From Haloplanus aerogenes (GTDB taxonomy: Archaea; Halobacteriota; Halobacteria; Halobacteriales; Haloferacaceae): a stretch of 64,000 nt of DNA. The position numbers and the translations under genes were made by a program. Each line of letters opens with the position of its first letter. Positions within the stretch are counted from its first letter, which is position 1. This document shows positions 26,137 through 35,280 of the stretch, piece after piece. Under the pieces are notes generated by a model that saw only the letters and a list, made by a program, of their open reading frames with translations, searched no databases and was not told where the DNA came from. The stretch lies in the NCBI RefSeq assembly GCF_003856835.1, contig NZ_CP034145.1, forward strand, positions 1,550,001 through 1,614,000. The letters run 5' to 3'.

Positions 26137-26515
26137 GTCGGCCGTCGGGGCCAGTGAGCGCTCGTCGCGAGTGAGACCATATTTCCTCAGAAAACAGATA
26201 TTCTGTATAAAATATGATTCTCAGATAATTATTTGGCCGGATGGATATCCAGTACCTCGGCTATTAGAGCTATTCGTGCCGTATTTCGGCGCTTCTTCTG
26301 AGGTATTTCGATGACGAAAACACCGACTGGAGACGAACGAGAGATATTGGTCCAGAAACTCTCACAAGCAGACAAACCCAGTTATCGTCGTTCGATTTCC
26401 GATCGTTGCATACTTATAATATTTCCGAGTTAAAATTATAGTATAAGTATTCAAGTATTTTCAACCGGCCGTCCGATCCAGCCGTCGCCACGTCCAGCGC
26501 CCCCAAACGCTTTAG
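26137..26515. other. AT-rich intergenic region between thiR and the cupin gene
   Basis: This divergent gap is much richer in A and T than its neighbours (for example TTATAATATTT and AATTATAGTATAAG near 26412-26450). It contains only an unsupported 40-codon frame from 26311. It probably holds promoters and possibly remnants; no RNA gene or repeat was recognised. Confidence 0.5.
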
Positions 26516-26539
26516 ATGGGTCACCACGACTCCACGGAC

Positions 26540-26884
26540 ATGCAACCCGTCTCCTTCGACGAGGCAGAGACGTACGAACCGGACGAGGGCTGGCGCCGCG
26601 TGTCGCTGGCCGGTAGCGACCGCTTCACGTTCGAGTGGTTCGAGAAGCCGCCGGGCCACTCCTCGCCGATGCACGACCACGAAAACGAACAGGTCTGTCT
26701 GGTCCTGCAGGGTGAGATGACCGTCTACACCGAGGACGACGAGGTGACCCTCGGCCCGTACGACTCCGTCCATCTGGAGTCGTGGGAGGCCCACCGCGTC
26801 GAGAACACGGGCGACGAACGCGCCGTCGGCCTCGACGTGTTTGCACCGGGTCGCTCGTTCGACTTCTGGACCGACCGGGAGTAG
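26540..26884 (+). CDS. Small cupin-domain protein
   Basis: The 114-residue protein is a single cupin barrel: motif 1 appears as SSPMHDHENEQVCLVLQGEM (metal ligands H, H, E) and motif 2 around LGPYDSVHLESWEAHRVENTG. The substrate is unknown. ATG 26540 is chosen because GCTTTAGA at about 26507-26514 gives leaderless spacing to it, while the in-frame ATG at 26516 would lie too close. The threonine-synthase-type gene starts four bases after its stop, so the two are likely co-transcribed. A sugar, amino acid or regulatory role cannot be decided. Confidence 0.78.
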   Translation: MQPVSFDEAETYEPDEGWRRVSLAGSDRFTFEWFEKPPGHSSPMHDHENEQVCLVLQGEMTVYTEDDEVTLGPYDSVHLESWEAHRVENTGDERAVGLDVFAPGRSFDFWTDRE

Positions 26885-26887
26885 GCC

Positions 26888-28066
26888 GTGACTGCCCGTT
26901 TGCGCTGTTATCGCTGTAACGAGACGTATCACCCGCCCGAACAGCGCTGTGTCTGTGGCGAACCGCTCTGGTTCGACGTCGGGGATGGGTTCGCTCCCGA
27001 CCCCGATGCCCCCGGACTCTGGCGGTTCCGCGACCTGTTGCCTGTCGACGACCCCGGCGGCCTCGCGCACGCCGCGGGCGGGACGCCACTCGTTCGTACT
27101 TCCCGCCTCGACGACTACGCCGGGTGTCGCGTCCACGTCAAGGACGAGGGCGAACACCCGACGGGGAGTTTCAAGGACCGCGGGACTGCCGTCGGCGTCG
27201 CCGCCGCCCTCGACCGGGACCGCCCCGCCGTCGGCACCGTCTCCCACGGCAACATGGCGATGAGCGTGGCGGCCTACGCCGCCGCGGCCGACCTCGACTG
27301 TGTGGTCCTCGTCCCCGCCGACATCCCGCCCGAACGCCTGCGGATCATCGCCCAGTACGACCCGCACGTCCTCCGGATCGACGGCGACTACGGCCGCCTC
27401 TACGACGAGTCGCTCGCCGTCGGCGCCGAGACTGGCGTCACCTTCCTCAACTCCGACTCGCCCCTCCGGGTCGCGGGTCAGAAGACGACGACGCTGGAAG
27501 TGCTGTCGGCGTTCCGCCCCGAGGCGCCGGACGCCATCGTGATGCCCGTCAGTAGCGGGGGACACGCCAGCGGCGCGTGGAAGGCGATCCGTGATCTGGC
27601 GGCCTGCGACGCCCTCCCCGCGACGCCGAAACTGTGTTTCGTCCAGTCGGCGGCCTGCGACCCGATCGCGGCCGCCTTCCGCGCCGGCGACGACGCCGTC
27701 TCCCCGACGACGCCCGGCGACACCATCGCCTACTCCATCGCCAACCCGGACCCGCCGAGCGGGACGCGTGCGCTCGCGGCGGCGCGAGCGACCGACGGCG
27801 CCGTCGTCTCGGTCACCGACGACGAGATTCGTGACGCGCGGGCGCGACTCGCGCGCGACGCCGGCCTCTGTGTCGAGACGGCGTCGGCCACGTCGCTCGC
27901 GGGGGCGCGTCGACTCGCCGCCGACGGCGTCCTCGCCCCGGACGACCGGGTCGTCCTCGTCGCCACCGGGTCGGGGTTCAAAGAGGCGTCGGCCGCCGCT
28001 TCCGATGCCGATCCGCCGACGGTCCCGCTCGCGGACCTGCAGGGTGCGGTCGCTGGGCGGCTGTAG
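26888..28066 (+). CDS. Threonine-synthase-type PLP enzyme
   Basis: The 392-residue protein has an N-terminal zinc-ribbon-like Cys set (CYRCNETYHPPEQRCVCGE), then a fold-type II PLP domain with the PLP lysine in HPTGSFKDRG, SHGNMAMSVAAYAA, and a Gly-rich phosphate loop PVSSGGHASG. Archaeal threonine synthases share this layout and convert O-phosphohomoserine to threonine; related threonine/serine-dehydratase-like members cannot be fully excluded. It starts at GTG 26888, four bases after the cupin stop. No other threonine biosynthesis gene is near. Confidence 0.8.
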   Translation: MTARLRCYRCNETYHPPEQRCVCGEPLWFDVGDGFAPDPDAPGLWRFRDLLPVDDPGGLAHAAGGTPLVRTSRLDDYAGCRVHVKDEGEHPTGSFKDRGTAVGVAAALDRDRPAVGTVSHGNMAMSVAAYAAAADLDCVVLVPADIPPERLRIIAQYDPHVLRIDGDYGRLYDESLAVGAETGVTFLNSDSPLRVAGQKTTTLEVLSAFRPEAPDAIVMPVSSGGHASGAWKAIRDLAACDALPATPKLCFVQSAACDPIAAAFRAGDDAVSPTTPGDTIAYSIANPDPPSGTRALAAARATDGAVVSVTDDEIRDARARLARDAGLCVETASATSLAGARRLAADGVLAPDDRVVLVATGSGFKEASAAASDADPPTVPLADLQGAVAGRL

Positions 28067-28111
28067 CGGGTGGGTTCGGCGCAGTGACGAAAAGAAACGA
28101 GTTCCGGCGGG

Positions 28112-29605
28112 CTAGCTACTGACCGCCCGGCGGATCCGCGGGCCGACGAACGGCCCGACGAGGATGACGACGATGGCGACGACCAGCATGAGCGGGAGCG
28201 GTTCGTTGACGAAGATCATCAGCGATCCGCCCGACAGCTGGAGCGAGCGGAGCAGGTTCTGCTCCGCGATGGGACCGAGGACGATGCCGAGGACGAACGC
28301 CACCATCGAGTAGTTGTACTGGCGCATGTAGTAGCCGATGAAGCCGAGCGCCAGAATCGTCATGACGTCGACCCAGTTGTTCCGAAGCGCCAGCGCCCCG
28401 AGCGTCGCCAGCACGAGGATGATCGGGATGATGTAGTTGGTGTCGATCTGTGTCACGTAGCTGAGCTTCGTGATGACCGTCAACCCGAGGACGAGGATGA
28501 CGATGTTGCCGACCAGCAGGGCGACGAACATGCTGTAGGTCTGGGGAAGCTGTGACGTGAAGAGGTCGGGGCCGGGAATGAGACCGTGCATGATGAGGCC
28601 GCCGAGCAGGACGGCCGTGGAGCCACTGCCGGGGATGCCAAAGGAGAGCGTCGGGATGAGCGAGCCACCGACGGTGCCGTTGTTCGACGCCTCGGAGGCG
28701 ATGACGCCTTCCGGGCGCCCCTTGCCGAACTCCTCGGAGTTCTTCGAGACGCGCATCGCCTCCCCGTACGCGAGGAAGTTGGACACCGAGGCGCCCGACC
28801 CCGGAATCGCGCCGATGGCCATACCGATAAAGGAGGATTTGATGACGGTGATCGGGTGGTTGAAGGTCTCTTTGATCCCCTGCCGGAGGCTGCCGCTGAT
28901 CGAGATGTCGGCGTCCGCGATTTTCGTCTGGTCGCGAGCGAGAATCAACATCTCCGTGATGGCGAAGAGGCCGATCAGCGCCGCGACGTAGGACAGGCCG
29001 TTCCGGATGGCGAACCAGCCGAACGTGTAGCGCAGGGTGGGTTCGATGGGTGCGATGCCGATGGTCGTCAACAGGAGGCCGAACATCCCGGCGACGAGGC
29101 CTTTCACCATCGAGCCCTGCGAGACGATGGTGATCATCGACAGGCCGAGCAAGGCCACGAGGAAGTACTCCGGCGAGCCGAAAAGGAGGACGATCTCGAC
29201 GAGGACGGGCGAGATGAGAAAGAGCGCGATGATGGTGAAGAGACCGCCGATGGAGGAGGCCACCGCCGACATCGCCAGCGCGTTTTTCGCCATCCCCTGT
29301 TTCGACATCGGGTAGCCGTCGAACGTCGTCGCCGCCGCCGCCGCAGTACCGGGGACGTTGATGAGGATGGCTGCGATGCTCCCACCGTACATCGCGCCGC
29401 TGTAGATGCTCACGAGGAGGATGATGGCGCTGATCCCCTCCAACGGGAGCGTCAGCGGGAGGATGATCGCCATCCCCAGCGAGGAGCCGATGCCCGGCAA
29501 CGAGCCGAAGAAGATGCCGAGGAGGAGGCCGAGAAGCATCAGCCCAACCGTCGGCCAGCTAAACGCGATGCCGACGGCCTCGACGAGTGCGCCGGTGGCC
29601 GCCAT
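28112..29605 (-). CDS. tctA: Tripartite tricarboxylate transporter large permease TctA
   Basis: The 497-residue polytopic protein has about eleven to twelve membrane spans and characteristic TctA segments such as LPGIGSSLGMAIILPLT near residue 38, GAIPGSGASVSNFLAYGEA in the middle and TLSFGIPGSGSTAVLLGG. TctA forms the sodium-coupled channel for carboxylates delivered by TctC. Its ATG directly follows the tctB stop. The family moves tricarballylate, citrate, aromatic acids and similar compounds, so the substrate is not fixed by sequence. Confidence 0.94.
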   Translation of the reverse strand: MAATGALVEAVGIAFSWPTVGLMLLGLLLGIFFGSLPGIGSSLGMAIILPLTLPLEGISAIILLVSIYSGAMYGGSIAAILINVPGTAAAAATTFDGYPMSKQGMAKNALAMSAVASSIGGLFTIIALFLISPVLVEIVLLFGSPEYFLVALLGLSMITIVSQGSMVKGLVAGMFGLLLTTIGIAPIEPTLRYTFGWFAIRNGLSYVAALIGLFAITEMLILARDQTKIADADISISGSLRQGIKETFNHPITVIKSSFIGMAIGAIPGSGASVSNFLAYGEAMRVSKNSEEFGKGRPEGVIASEASNNGTVGGSLIPTLSFGIPGSGSTAVLLGGLIMHGLIPGPDLFTSQLPQTYSMFVALLVGNIVILVLGLTVITKLSYVTQIDTNYIIPIILVLATLGALALRNNWVDVMTILALGFIGYYMRQYNYSMVAFVLGIVLGPIAEQNLLRSLQLSGGSLMIFVNEPLPLMLVVAIVVILVGPFVGPRIRRAVSS

Positions 29606-30190
29606 CTACGGAACCCCCGGCAGGCTGATGTAGAGGAGGTCGCCCACGAAGACGCCTCGGTCGACGGGGACGATGAGGATCTGTGCGAACGCGTAGGCCA
29701 ACACGATCGAGAGCGCGGTCAGGAAGACGATCATGTACCACGGTCGCTCGAACCAGACGAGATACGCGACCACGAACAGCGGCGTCACGATGAACATCGA
29801 GAACAGGAAGCTCAGCCCGATATACAGCGTCACGAGGATACCAGTAAACAGCGCCGGCGGTACCGGCCGGTCGGGAACGTTGCTCTCCCGATGCTCCCCG
29901 GCCTCCGCTTCCTTCTCGGCACGCATCTCGTCGCTCTGTCCGCCGCCGGTAATCGATGTCGACCCCGTTACGACGGTGTGGAGCGGTTCGGGGAGGTAGT
30001 CCCGTGCCAACAACAGTAGAGCCCCGATCAACGTCGCTGAGCCGACGAACTGGGGGAAGATAGCTGTCGTCCGGCTCCACTGAAACGACCGCGCCACCAT
30101 GAACCCGGAGACAACGACCAGGAACACCAGCAGGGCGTGTTCGCTGGTTAGATTCTCGAATTTCTCTTGAACCATGTCCTCTCGTACCAT
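29606..30190 (-). CDS. tctB: Tripartite tricarboxylate transporter small permease TctB
   Basis: The 194-residue membrane protein has four hydrophobic spans (ALLVFLVVVSGFMVA, FVGSATLIGALLLLA, ILVTLYIGLSFLFSMFIVTPLFVVAYLVW, VFLTALSIVLAYAFAQ) split by an acidic loop. It is the small helper of TctA. The start is either ATG 30190 or ATG 30175; TATA-like sequences at 30201-30218 cannot decide. A 114-base gap separates it from tctC, which may allow higher expression of the binding protein. Confidence 0.88.
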   Translation of the reverse strand: MVREDMVQEKFENLTSEHALLVFLVVVSGFMVARSFQWSRTTAIFPQFVGSATLIGALLLLARDYLPEPLHTVVTGSTSITGGGQSDEMRAEKEAEAGEHRESNVPDRPVPPALFTGILVTLYIGLSFLFSMFIVTPLFVVAYLVWFERPWYMIVFLTALSIVLAYAFAQILIVPVDRGVFVGDLLYISLPGVP

Positions 30191-30304
30191 GCTTTTGGTC
30201 TATTATGTAGTTTATGTTCGGTGGGGACCATCTCGTCCCGGTTGTTCGTCACCGTACGGTGGTCGGGTAGTCGTAGGCGAGAAACGATGCTGTCGGGTGA
30301 GCGA

Positions 30305-31381
30305 CTAGCTCGTCGAGGACCGCATCGCTTCGAGGTCGACGTTGTTCGGAATCTCTTCGAAGGACTGCTGGAGCACCTGGTCCGCGAATTCCGGCGGGTT
30401 GTACTGGATGATGTTCCCCGTCTCCTCGGACCACGACTGGACCGCGTCGGTCTGAAGCGCTTCCTCGACAGCGCTCGCCATCGTCTGGACCCGCTCGTCC
30501 GGCGTCTCGCCCGGCATCCACATACACCGGGTGAGCTGTCCCACGTAGTCGATGTTGGGGTACCCCTGATCCGTGACGCTCGGCACGTCGGGGAAGACGT
30601 TACTCCCCTGACTGGAGAGGACCGCGAGCACGTCGACGCGGTCGTCTTCTGCGGCGCTCAGGCCGGACGCGTCGGTCGTGATCCCCGCGGGCACCTCACC
30701 GGACGCGACCGCCTGCACGAGCGGGCCGCCGCCGTCGTAGCCGACGTAGTTCTGCCAGCCGACGCCGTACTCGTCGTTGTTCTTCATGATCTGGGCGATG
30801 ACGTGGACGATGCCCCCACGCTGCTGACCGCCCATGTTCGTGACGTCGCCGTTGTTGTACGCCTCGATGAGTCCCGAGAGTCCGTCGAACCCCTGACTGG
30901 GGTTGCCGTACACGACGTACGGGGTTCGGGCGTAGCCACAGACGCCGCGGAGGGACGTGAGTTCCCAGTCGTCCGCGGGGTTCAGCATGTAGGAGACGGG
31001 CGTCGACGGCGGGTTGAACCCGCCGAACGTGTAGCCGTCCGGCTCGGCCCGTACCATCTGCCCCGCCCCACGGAGGGACGCGGACCCCGGGACGTTGTTG
31101 ATCTGGATGGGGACGCCGAGAATCTCCGATACCTGCGGCATGATCTGCCGAGCGTAGGTGTCGGTCCCGCCGCCCTCGCTGAAGGGGACGATGTACTCGA
31201 TGCGCTGGTTGGGGTATTCGCTGTCGCCGCCACCCCCACCGTTGCCACCGCCACCGCCACCACCGCCACCGCCACCGCCACCACCGCCGCCCATACAACC
31301 GGCCAGTCCTGCCATCGAAATACCGGATGCCGCTCCCGTGTAGCGCAGGAGATCCCTACGCGTAATGCTATCTTTCGCCAT
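30305..31381 (-). CDS. tctC: Tripartite tricarboxylate transporter binding protein TctC (Tat lipoprotein)
   Basis: The 358-residue protein starts with a Tat signal (TRRDLLRYTGAASG) and a lipobox ending AGLAGC, then a long glycine run, then a solute-binding domain (NQRIEYIVPFSEGGGTDTYAR). The YIVPFxxGGGTD element is the typical TctC binding-pocket opening. It captures an organic acid outside the cell and passes it to TctA/B. A strong AT-rich promoter at 31411-31424 sits on the minus strand. It is divergent from the SLC13 gene, so two different acid transporters share one control region. Confidence 0.93.
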   Translation of the reverse strand: MAKDSITRRDLLRYTGAASGISMAGLAGCMGGGGGGGGGGGGGGGGNGGGGGDSEYPNQRIEYIVPFSEGGGTDTYARQIMPQVSEILGVPIQINNVPGSASLRGAGQMVRAEPDGYTFGGFNPPSTPVSYMLNPADDWELTSLRGVCGYARTPYVVYGNPSQGFDGLSGLIEAYNNGDVTNMGGQQRGGIVHVIAQIMKNNDEYGVGWQNYVGYDGGGPLVQAVASGEVPAGITTDASGLSAAEDDRVDVLAVLSSQGSNVFPDVPSVTDQGYPNIDYVGQLTRCMWMPGETPDERVQTMASAVEEALQTDAVQSWSEETGNIIQYNPPEFADQVLQQSFEEIPNNVDLEAMRSSTS

Positions 31382-31410
31382 GGATTACCACACCGAATCA
31401 ATGTCTTCCT

Positions 31411-31424
31411 CATATATATAATTA
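31411..31424 (-). promoter_or_regulatory. TATA box of tctC
   Basis: On the minus strand AATTATATATATGA is centred about 36 bases before the ATG at 31381, giving a leader of about ten bases. Confidence 0.6.
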
Positions 31425-31539
31425 TTTTCATCATATATCGGACATGTCTCCGTCGAAGTAGCGGTCTGGATAGCGATTTTTCGACTCCAAGAGAAGACAC
31501 GCGTCGGGAGCAACTGTCGCCGGATCGACCGATCCATCA

Positions 31540-31552
31540 GTAGCTTTATACG
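31540..31552 (+). promoter_or_regulatory. Core promoter GTAGCTTTATACG of the SLC13 gene
   Basis: This 13-base sequence contains the TATA box TTTATA and lies about 37 bases before ATG 31583. The same 13 bases occur in the minus-strand promoter at 33981-33993. Confidence 0.6.
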
Positions 31553-31582
31553 ACGCTCCCGACTCCATGGAGGCGACTCCGC

Positions 31583-32968
31583 ATGATCGACCCGCGGGAC
31601 CTCGGCGTCGTGCCGGTCGTCGGCACGGTCGTCGGCTTCGGCTGTCTCTACGGTAGCGTCGTCGGGCTCCCCATCGCCGGCCTGAATCCAACGGGGCAGC
31701 GCGTGCTCGGCCTCTTCTTTTTCGCGCTCGTGATGTGGCTGACCAAGCCCGTCCCCTTCGCCGTGTCGAGTCTGACGACCGTCTCCCTGCTCTACGTACT
31801 GGGACTCGCCGACTCCTTCGCCACCGCCGCCGCCGGCTTCTCCTCCCGGCTCATTTTCTTCCTCATTCTCCTGCTCCTCCTCGGCAACACTATCTCGAAG
31901 GTCGATCTCGACGAACTGCTCGCGCGCCGCCTCCTCGTCGCCGATTCGCCCCGCGAGACCATTCGTCTCACCGCGCTCAGCCTCCTCGCACTCTCCTTTA
32001 TGATGCCCTCCGCGCTCGCCCGTGCCGTCGCCTTCCTTCCCATCGTCGAGGAACTCGACGACCTGTGGCCGGGAACGGAGAACTTCCGGTTCGACGCGCA
32101 CCTCATCCTCGGCCACGTCAACCCCGTCGCCTCCATGGGCCTCATGACCGGCGGCGGCATGGCCATCCTCTCGTCCGAGTTCGTTCGCACGTCGGTCACG
32201 TACATCTCGTGGCTCGACTGGGCCGTGTTGATGCTCCCGCCCACGGCCTTCATCTTCCTCCTCGCGACGGCGACCATCCTGCTCGTCCACCCCGTCGGCG
32301 GCGGGACGTCGGCATCACGACCCGACGAGGCGCCCACCGCCGAGTCGTTCGACCGCGACCAGCGCATCGTCGTCGGCGTGATGGTCACGGTCATCGTGTT
32401 GTGGGTCGTCGGCTCCTTCCTCGGCATCCCCACTATCCTTCCCCCGACCGCGGCCGTGTTCTTCCTCGCGCTCCCCGGTATCGGCATCGTCGCCGCCGAG
32501 GACATGCGCACGGTTAGCTGGGGCATCATCTTCGTCTTCGGGACCATGTTCTCCCTGCTCGAAGTGCTGGAGTCGGCGGGCGTGCTCTCGTGGGTCGTCG
32601 GCAACGCCGAAGCGCTCCTGCCTTTTACCGCCGTTCCCATCTGGGGTACGGTCGCGCTCTTGCTCGCGCTGGCGTTCGTCGTCCGCCTCTTCTTCTCTAC
32701 CGCGTCCGCCGCGCTCCTCGTCCTCTTTCCCGTGATGCTCCGCTTCGCCGACGCGTTCGGCGTCGACCCGCTCTACCTCTCGCTGTCGCTCGTGATGATC
32801 GTCGGCTCCTCGACCGTCTTCCCCTTCAACACCACCACTGTTCTCCTCACCTACGACAAGGGCTCGATGACGGCCGTCGACGTGATGGCGACGGGCCTGA
32901 TCACGACCGTCTACGCCGCCGTCGCGGTCGTCCTCTGCTGGACGCTCTACTGGCCGCTGGTCGCGTAG
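31583..32968 (+). CDS. SLC13-family (DASS-like) carboxylate permease
   Basis: The 461-residue membrane protein has about eleven hydrophobic spans and the DASS-type conserved stretch MIVGSSTVFPFNTTTVLLTY near the C-terminus. The family transports di- and tricarboxylates or sulfate, usually with sodium. A second ATG at 31567 is out of frame, so 31583 is the start. It is divergent from tctC and its stop abuts the stop of the M29-like gene. With TctABC and the MFS gene it makes three transporters in one catabolic island. Confidence 0.87.
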   Translation: MIDPRDLGVVPVVGTVVGFGCLYGSVVGLPIAGLNPTGQRVLGLFFFALVMWLTKPVPFAVSSLTTVSLLYVLGLADSFATAAAGFSSRLIFFLILLLLLGNTISKVDLDELLARRLLVADSPRETIRLTALSLLALSFMMPSALARAVAFLPIVEELDDLWPGTENFRFDAHLILGHVNPVASMGLMTGGGMAILSSEFVRTSVTYISWLDWAVLMLPPTAFIFLLATATILLVHPVGGGTSASRPDEAPTAESFDRDQRIVVGVMVTVIVLWVVGSFLGIPTILPPTAAVFFLALPGIGIVAAEDMRTVSWGIIFVFGTMFSLLEVLESAGVLSWVVGNAEALLPFTAVPIWGTVALLLALAFVVRLFFSTASAALLVLFPVMLRFADAFGVDPLYLSLSLVMIVGSSTVFPFNTTTVLLTYDKGSMTAVDVMATGLITTVYAAVAVVLCWTLYWPLVA

Positions 32969-33955
32969 CTACAGGAACTTCTCCGTCAACAGATCGCCGT
33001 CCCGGATCACCGTCTCCCCGTCGAGTTCCACCGTCGGCGTCCGCAACACGCCGTCGAGGTGGATGTCGCTCTTGCGCGTCCCGCCGAGGCTCTCGTTGTC
33101 GCCGATGGCGAAGTGGACGGTCCCCTCCTTCTTCTTGTCCTCCGCGAGGTTGCCGATGAGTTTCGCCTTCGGGTTCGTCCCCATCGCGAACTCCGCGAGG
33201 TTGCCGGCGTTCTCGTCGCTCCGCTCGATCAGGTCGCGCAGGTCGTCCGCCTGACTCCCGCCGTCCACGTCGGCGACGAAGCCGTCCTCGATCTCCAGTG
33301 TCACCGGTTCGGTGAGTTGGCCGAGGTTGTCCATCGACACGTCGACGACGATGGTGCCGTTGGCGGTGTCCTCTTTCGGGTGGGTCGGCGACTCGCCCGG
33401 CGGGAGCGTCGCGAACCCTTCCGCCTCGTGGTAGTAGCCGTCGAGCGAGAACGCCGAACAGCCCTCGACGCTGAACTCGATGTCCGTTCCCTGCTTGCTC
33501 GTCACCCGCACCTCCGAGGCGGCGTCGTGTACGTCGCGCAGAGCTTCGGTTACCCGCCGCAGTTCCTCGAAGTCGACGGTCATCGCCCCCTCGACCATCA
33601 TGTCCTCCGTGACGCCGCGCAGGATGCCGAAGCGCGTGCCGGCCTCCGCCGCGCGCAGGCGAGAGCGCGTGTGCGTGATGGCGTGAGTGGTACAGGTGAA
33701 ACACACGTCGGCGGCGGCCATCGCGTCCGCCACGACAGCCGGCGGTTCGTTCCCGTGGCTCTCCAGCAAGGGCATCACGGATATCGTCGTCGTCGCGCCG
33801 ACGGCGTTGGCCGCCGTCGCGATACTTCGACCGACGCCCACCTTCCGTGCGTCGGTGACGACGAGAACCTCCTCGTCGGCGGTGACTCCGAGACAGTCCT
33901 CGACGACCGACGACGACGCGTCGATCATCTCCAGATCTAGCATCTCCTCTGGCAT
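32969..33955 (-). CDS. M29 aminopeptidase/NicX-like metalloenzyme (copy 1)
   Basis: The 328-residue protein belongs to the fold shared by M29 (AmpT/AmpS) aminopeptidases and 2,5-dihydroxypyridine dioxygenase NicX. Visible features are GNLAEFAMGTNPKA, HFAIGDNESLGG (H281) and DIHLDG, an HxD pair (H299, D301) like the C-terminal metal ligands of the family. Its length is closer to NicX (about 350) than to M29 peptidases (about 400). Nothing nearby handles peptides, so a catabolic reaction is more likely than peptidase activity, but the substrate is unknown. The promoter at 33981-33993 gives leaderless spacing. Confidence 0.7.
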   Translation of the reverse strand: MPEEMLDLEMIDASSSVVEDCLGVTADEEVLVVTDARKVGVGRSIATAANAVGATTTISVMPLLESHGNEPPAVVADAMAAADVCFTCTTHAITHTRSRLRAAEAGTRFGILRGVTEDMMVEGAMTVDFEELRRVTEALRDVHDAASEVRVTSKQGTDIEFSVEGCSAFSLDGYYHEAEGFATLPPGESPTHPKEDTANGTIVVDVSMDNLGQLTEPVTLEIEDGFVADVDGGSQADDLRDLIERSDENAGNLAEFAMGTNPKAKLIGNLAEDKKKEGTVHFAIGDNESLGGTRKSDIHLDGVLRTPTVELDGETVIRDGDLLTEKFL

Positions 33956-33980
33956 GGCGACCTATCCTATCCCGACGCTA

Positions 33981-33993
33981 CGTATAAAGCTAC
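33981..33993 (-). promoter_or_regulatory. Core promoter GTAGCTTTATACG of M29/NicX-like copy 1
   Basis: This box is identical over 13 bases to the SLC13 promoter at 31540-31552 and lies about 32 bases before ATG 33955 on the minus strand. Confidence 0.6.
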
Positions 33994-34014
33994 GCGTTAC
34001 CGTGGCACTCGATC

Positions 34015-35193
34015 TCATTCTCCCGTCAGGTGGAGGACCGCGAGGACGACGAGGCTGACGGCCAGACAGGCGACGAAGCCCGTGAAAGCTAGCCCGTAAC
34101 TCGACCGCGCGGCGACGACGCCGACGTACGTCGGCGCGAAACTCCCGACCCCCGTCCAGATCATCTTCATCGCACCCAGATCCCCCGCCATGCTGTCGTC
34201 CGGAAACAGCCCGATCAGATGAGCCTGCATCACCGGTGGGTAGGAGCGCAGGCCGACCGCCACCACCACGACGCCGAGGACGGCGACGAGCGTCGATCCC
34301 GCGGTGACGAGAACGAGGAGGCCGGCGATTGCGAGACCGACGCCGCCGAGGCCGACGAACACCCGCGAGACGGTGTCGCCGAGGCGGCCAGCCACCGGAC
34401 CGACGACGACGGCGACGAGGAACACCGAGGCGAACGCGGCGCCCGCGAACGCCGGATCGAACCCCTTCTCGGCCTGCAGGAAGGTGGGGAGAAAGCCCAG
34501 AAACCCCTGCCAGACGAACGAGACGCAGATGTAGGCGGCGAGGAGGGAGCGCGCCCGCGGCACGGCGAGGATGCGCCGGCCGGTGCCGCCGAGACCGAGG
34601 CTCGCGCGCCCGATCACGAACGGCCCGTCGTACCAGTAGAGCAAGCCACCGAGGACACCGACGAGGACGACGACCACGGGCAGAAAGGAGAGTTGCCAGA
34701 CGCCGACGGAGATGGCGGCGACGGCGACGCCCGCGGCCGCCATCGCGCCCACCGATCCCGAGGCGGACTGGATGCCGAACACCTGCCCGCGTCGGTCACC
34801 GAAGGTGTCGGTGAGCAACGCGCGCGAGGGGACGAAGTAGAGGCCGCCGCCGAGGCCGACGAGGACGAACCCCGCCAGCAGGCCGGCGTACGTCGAGACG
34901 ACGCCGAGGACGAGGAAGCCGACGACGAGCGTCCCGAGACTCGCTGTCAACACCGTTTTCCGCGAGAGCGCGTCGGAGAACCGCCCGCCGGGGTACTGGC
35001 AGGTGGCGTAGACGAACCACATGACCGTGAGGCCGAACCCGGCGCTCTCCGGTGAGATCTGGACCTCGTCGATGATGGTGGGGACGAGGGGCGGAATGGC
35101 CTCGCGGCCGAGGCGAACCGCCAGCCACCCGGCCGACACCGCGATCAGAACCCGGCCGTCCGTCCCCGCCCACACCGAGCGTTCGTGGGACAC
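34015..35193 (-). CDS. MFS transporter
   Basis: The 392-residue protein has about twelve membrane spans and the MFS motif between helices 2 and 3 (GGRFSDALSRKTVL), repeated in weaker form after helix 8 (AGRLGDTVSRVFV). It is a proton-linked uptake or efflux carrier of unknown substrate. It lies upstream of the M29-like gene on the same strand, 59 bases apart, and is divergent from prpF-like copy 1, which suggests organic-acid uptake or product export. Confidence 0.88.
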   Translation of the reverse strand: MSHERSVWAGTDGRVLIAVSAGWLAVRLGREAIPPLVPTIIDEVQISPESAGFGLTVMWFVYATCQYPGGRFSDALSRKTVLTASLGTLVVGFLVLGVVSTYAGLLAGFVLVGLGGGLYFVPSRALLTDTFGDRRGQVFGIQSASGSVGAMAAAGVAVAAISVGVWQLSFLPVVVVLVGVLGGLLYWYDGPFVIGRASLGLGGTGRRILAVPRARSLLAAYICVSFVWQGFLGFLPTFLQAEKGFDPAFAGAAFASVFLVAVVVGPVAGRLGDTVSRVFVGLGGVGLAIAGLLVLVTAGSTLVAVLGVVVVAVGLRSYPPVMQAHLIGLFPDDSMAGDLGAMKMIWTGVGSFAPTYVGVVAARSSYGLAFTGFVACLAVSLVVLAVLHLTGE

Positions 35194-35248
35194 GATGGCA
35201 CGGAGGGCCGTCCCCTATTTGAGCGTGCAGGTGTCGGCAAGAGGGGAA

Positions 35249-35258
35249 CGTATATCGG
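35249..35258 (+). promoter_or_regulatory. TATA box of PrpF-like copy 1
   Basis: CGTATATCGG is centred 28 bases before ATG 35281, giving a leaderless transcript and supporting that start over earlier in-frame ones. Confidence 0.55.
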
Positions 35259-35280
35259 CCTCATGCTCCTCTACCGATCC

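Noticed and set aside
26311-26433. 40-codon plus-strand frame in the AT-rich gap after thiR
   Set aside because: No ribosome site, no family resemblance, and composition (Ser/Ile/Lys) unlike a haloarchaeal protein.
31237-31300. Second GCC/ACC-rich run as a possible repeat element
   Set aside because: It encodes the glycine-rich linker after the lipobox of TctC, common in haloarchaeal lipoproteins.
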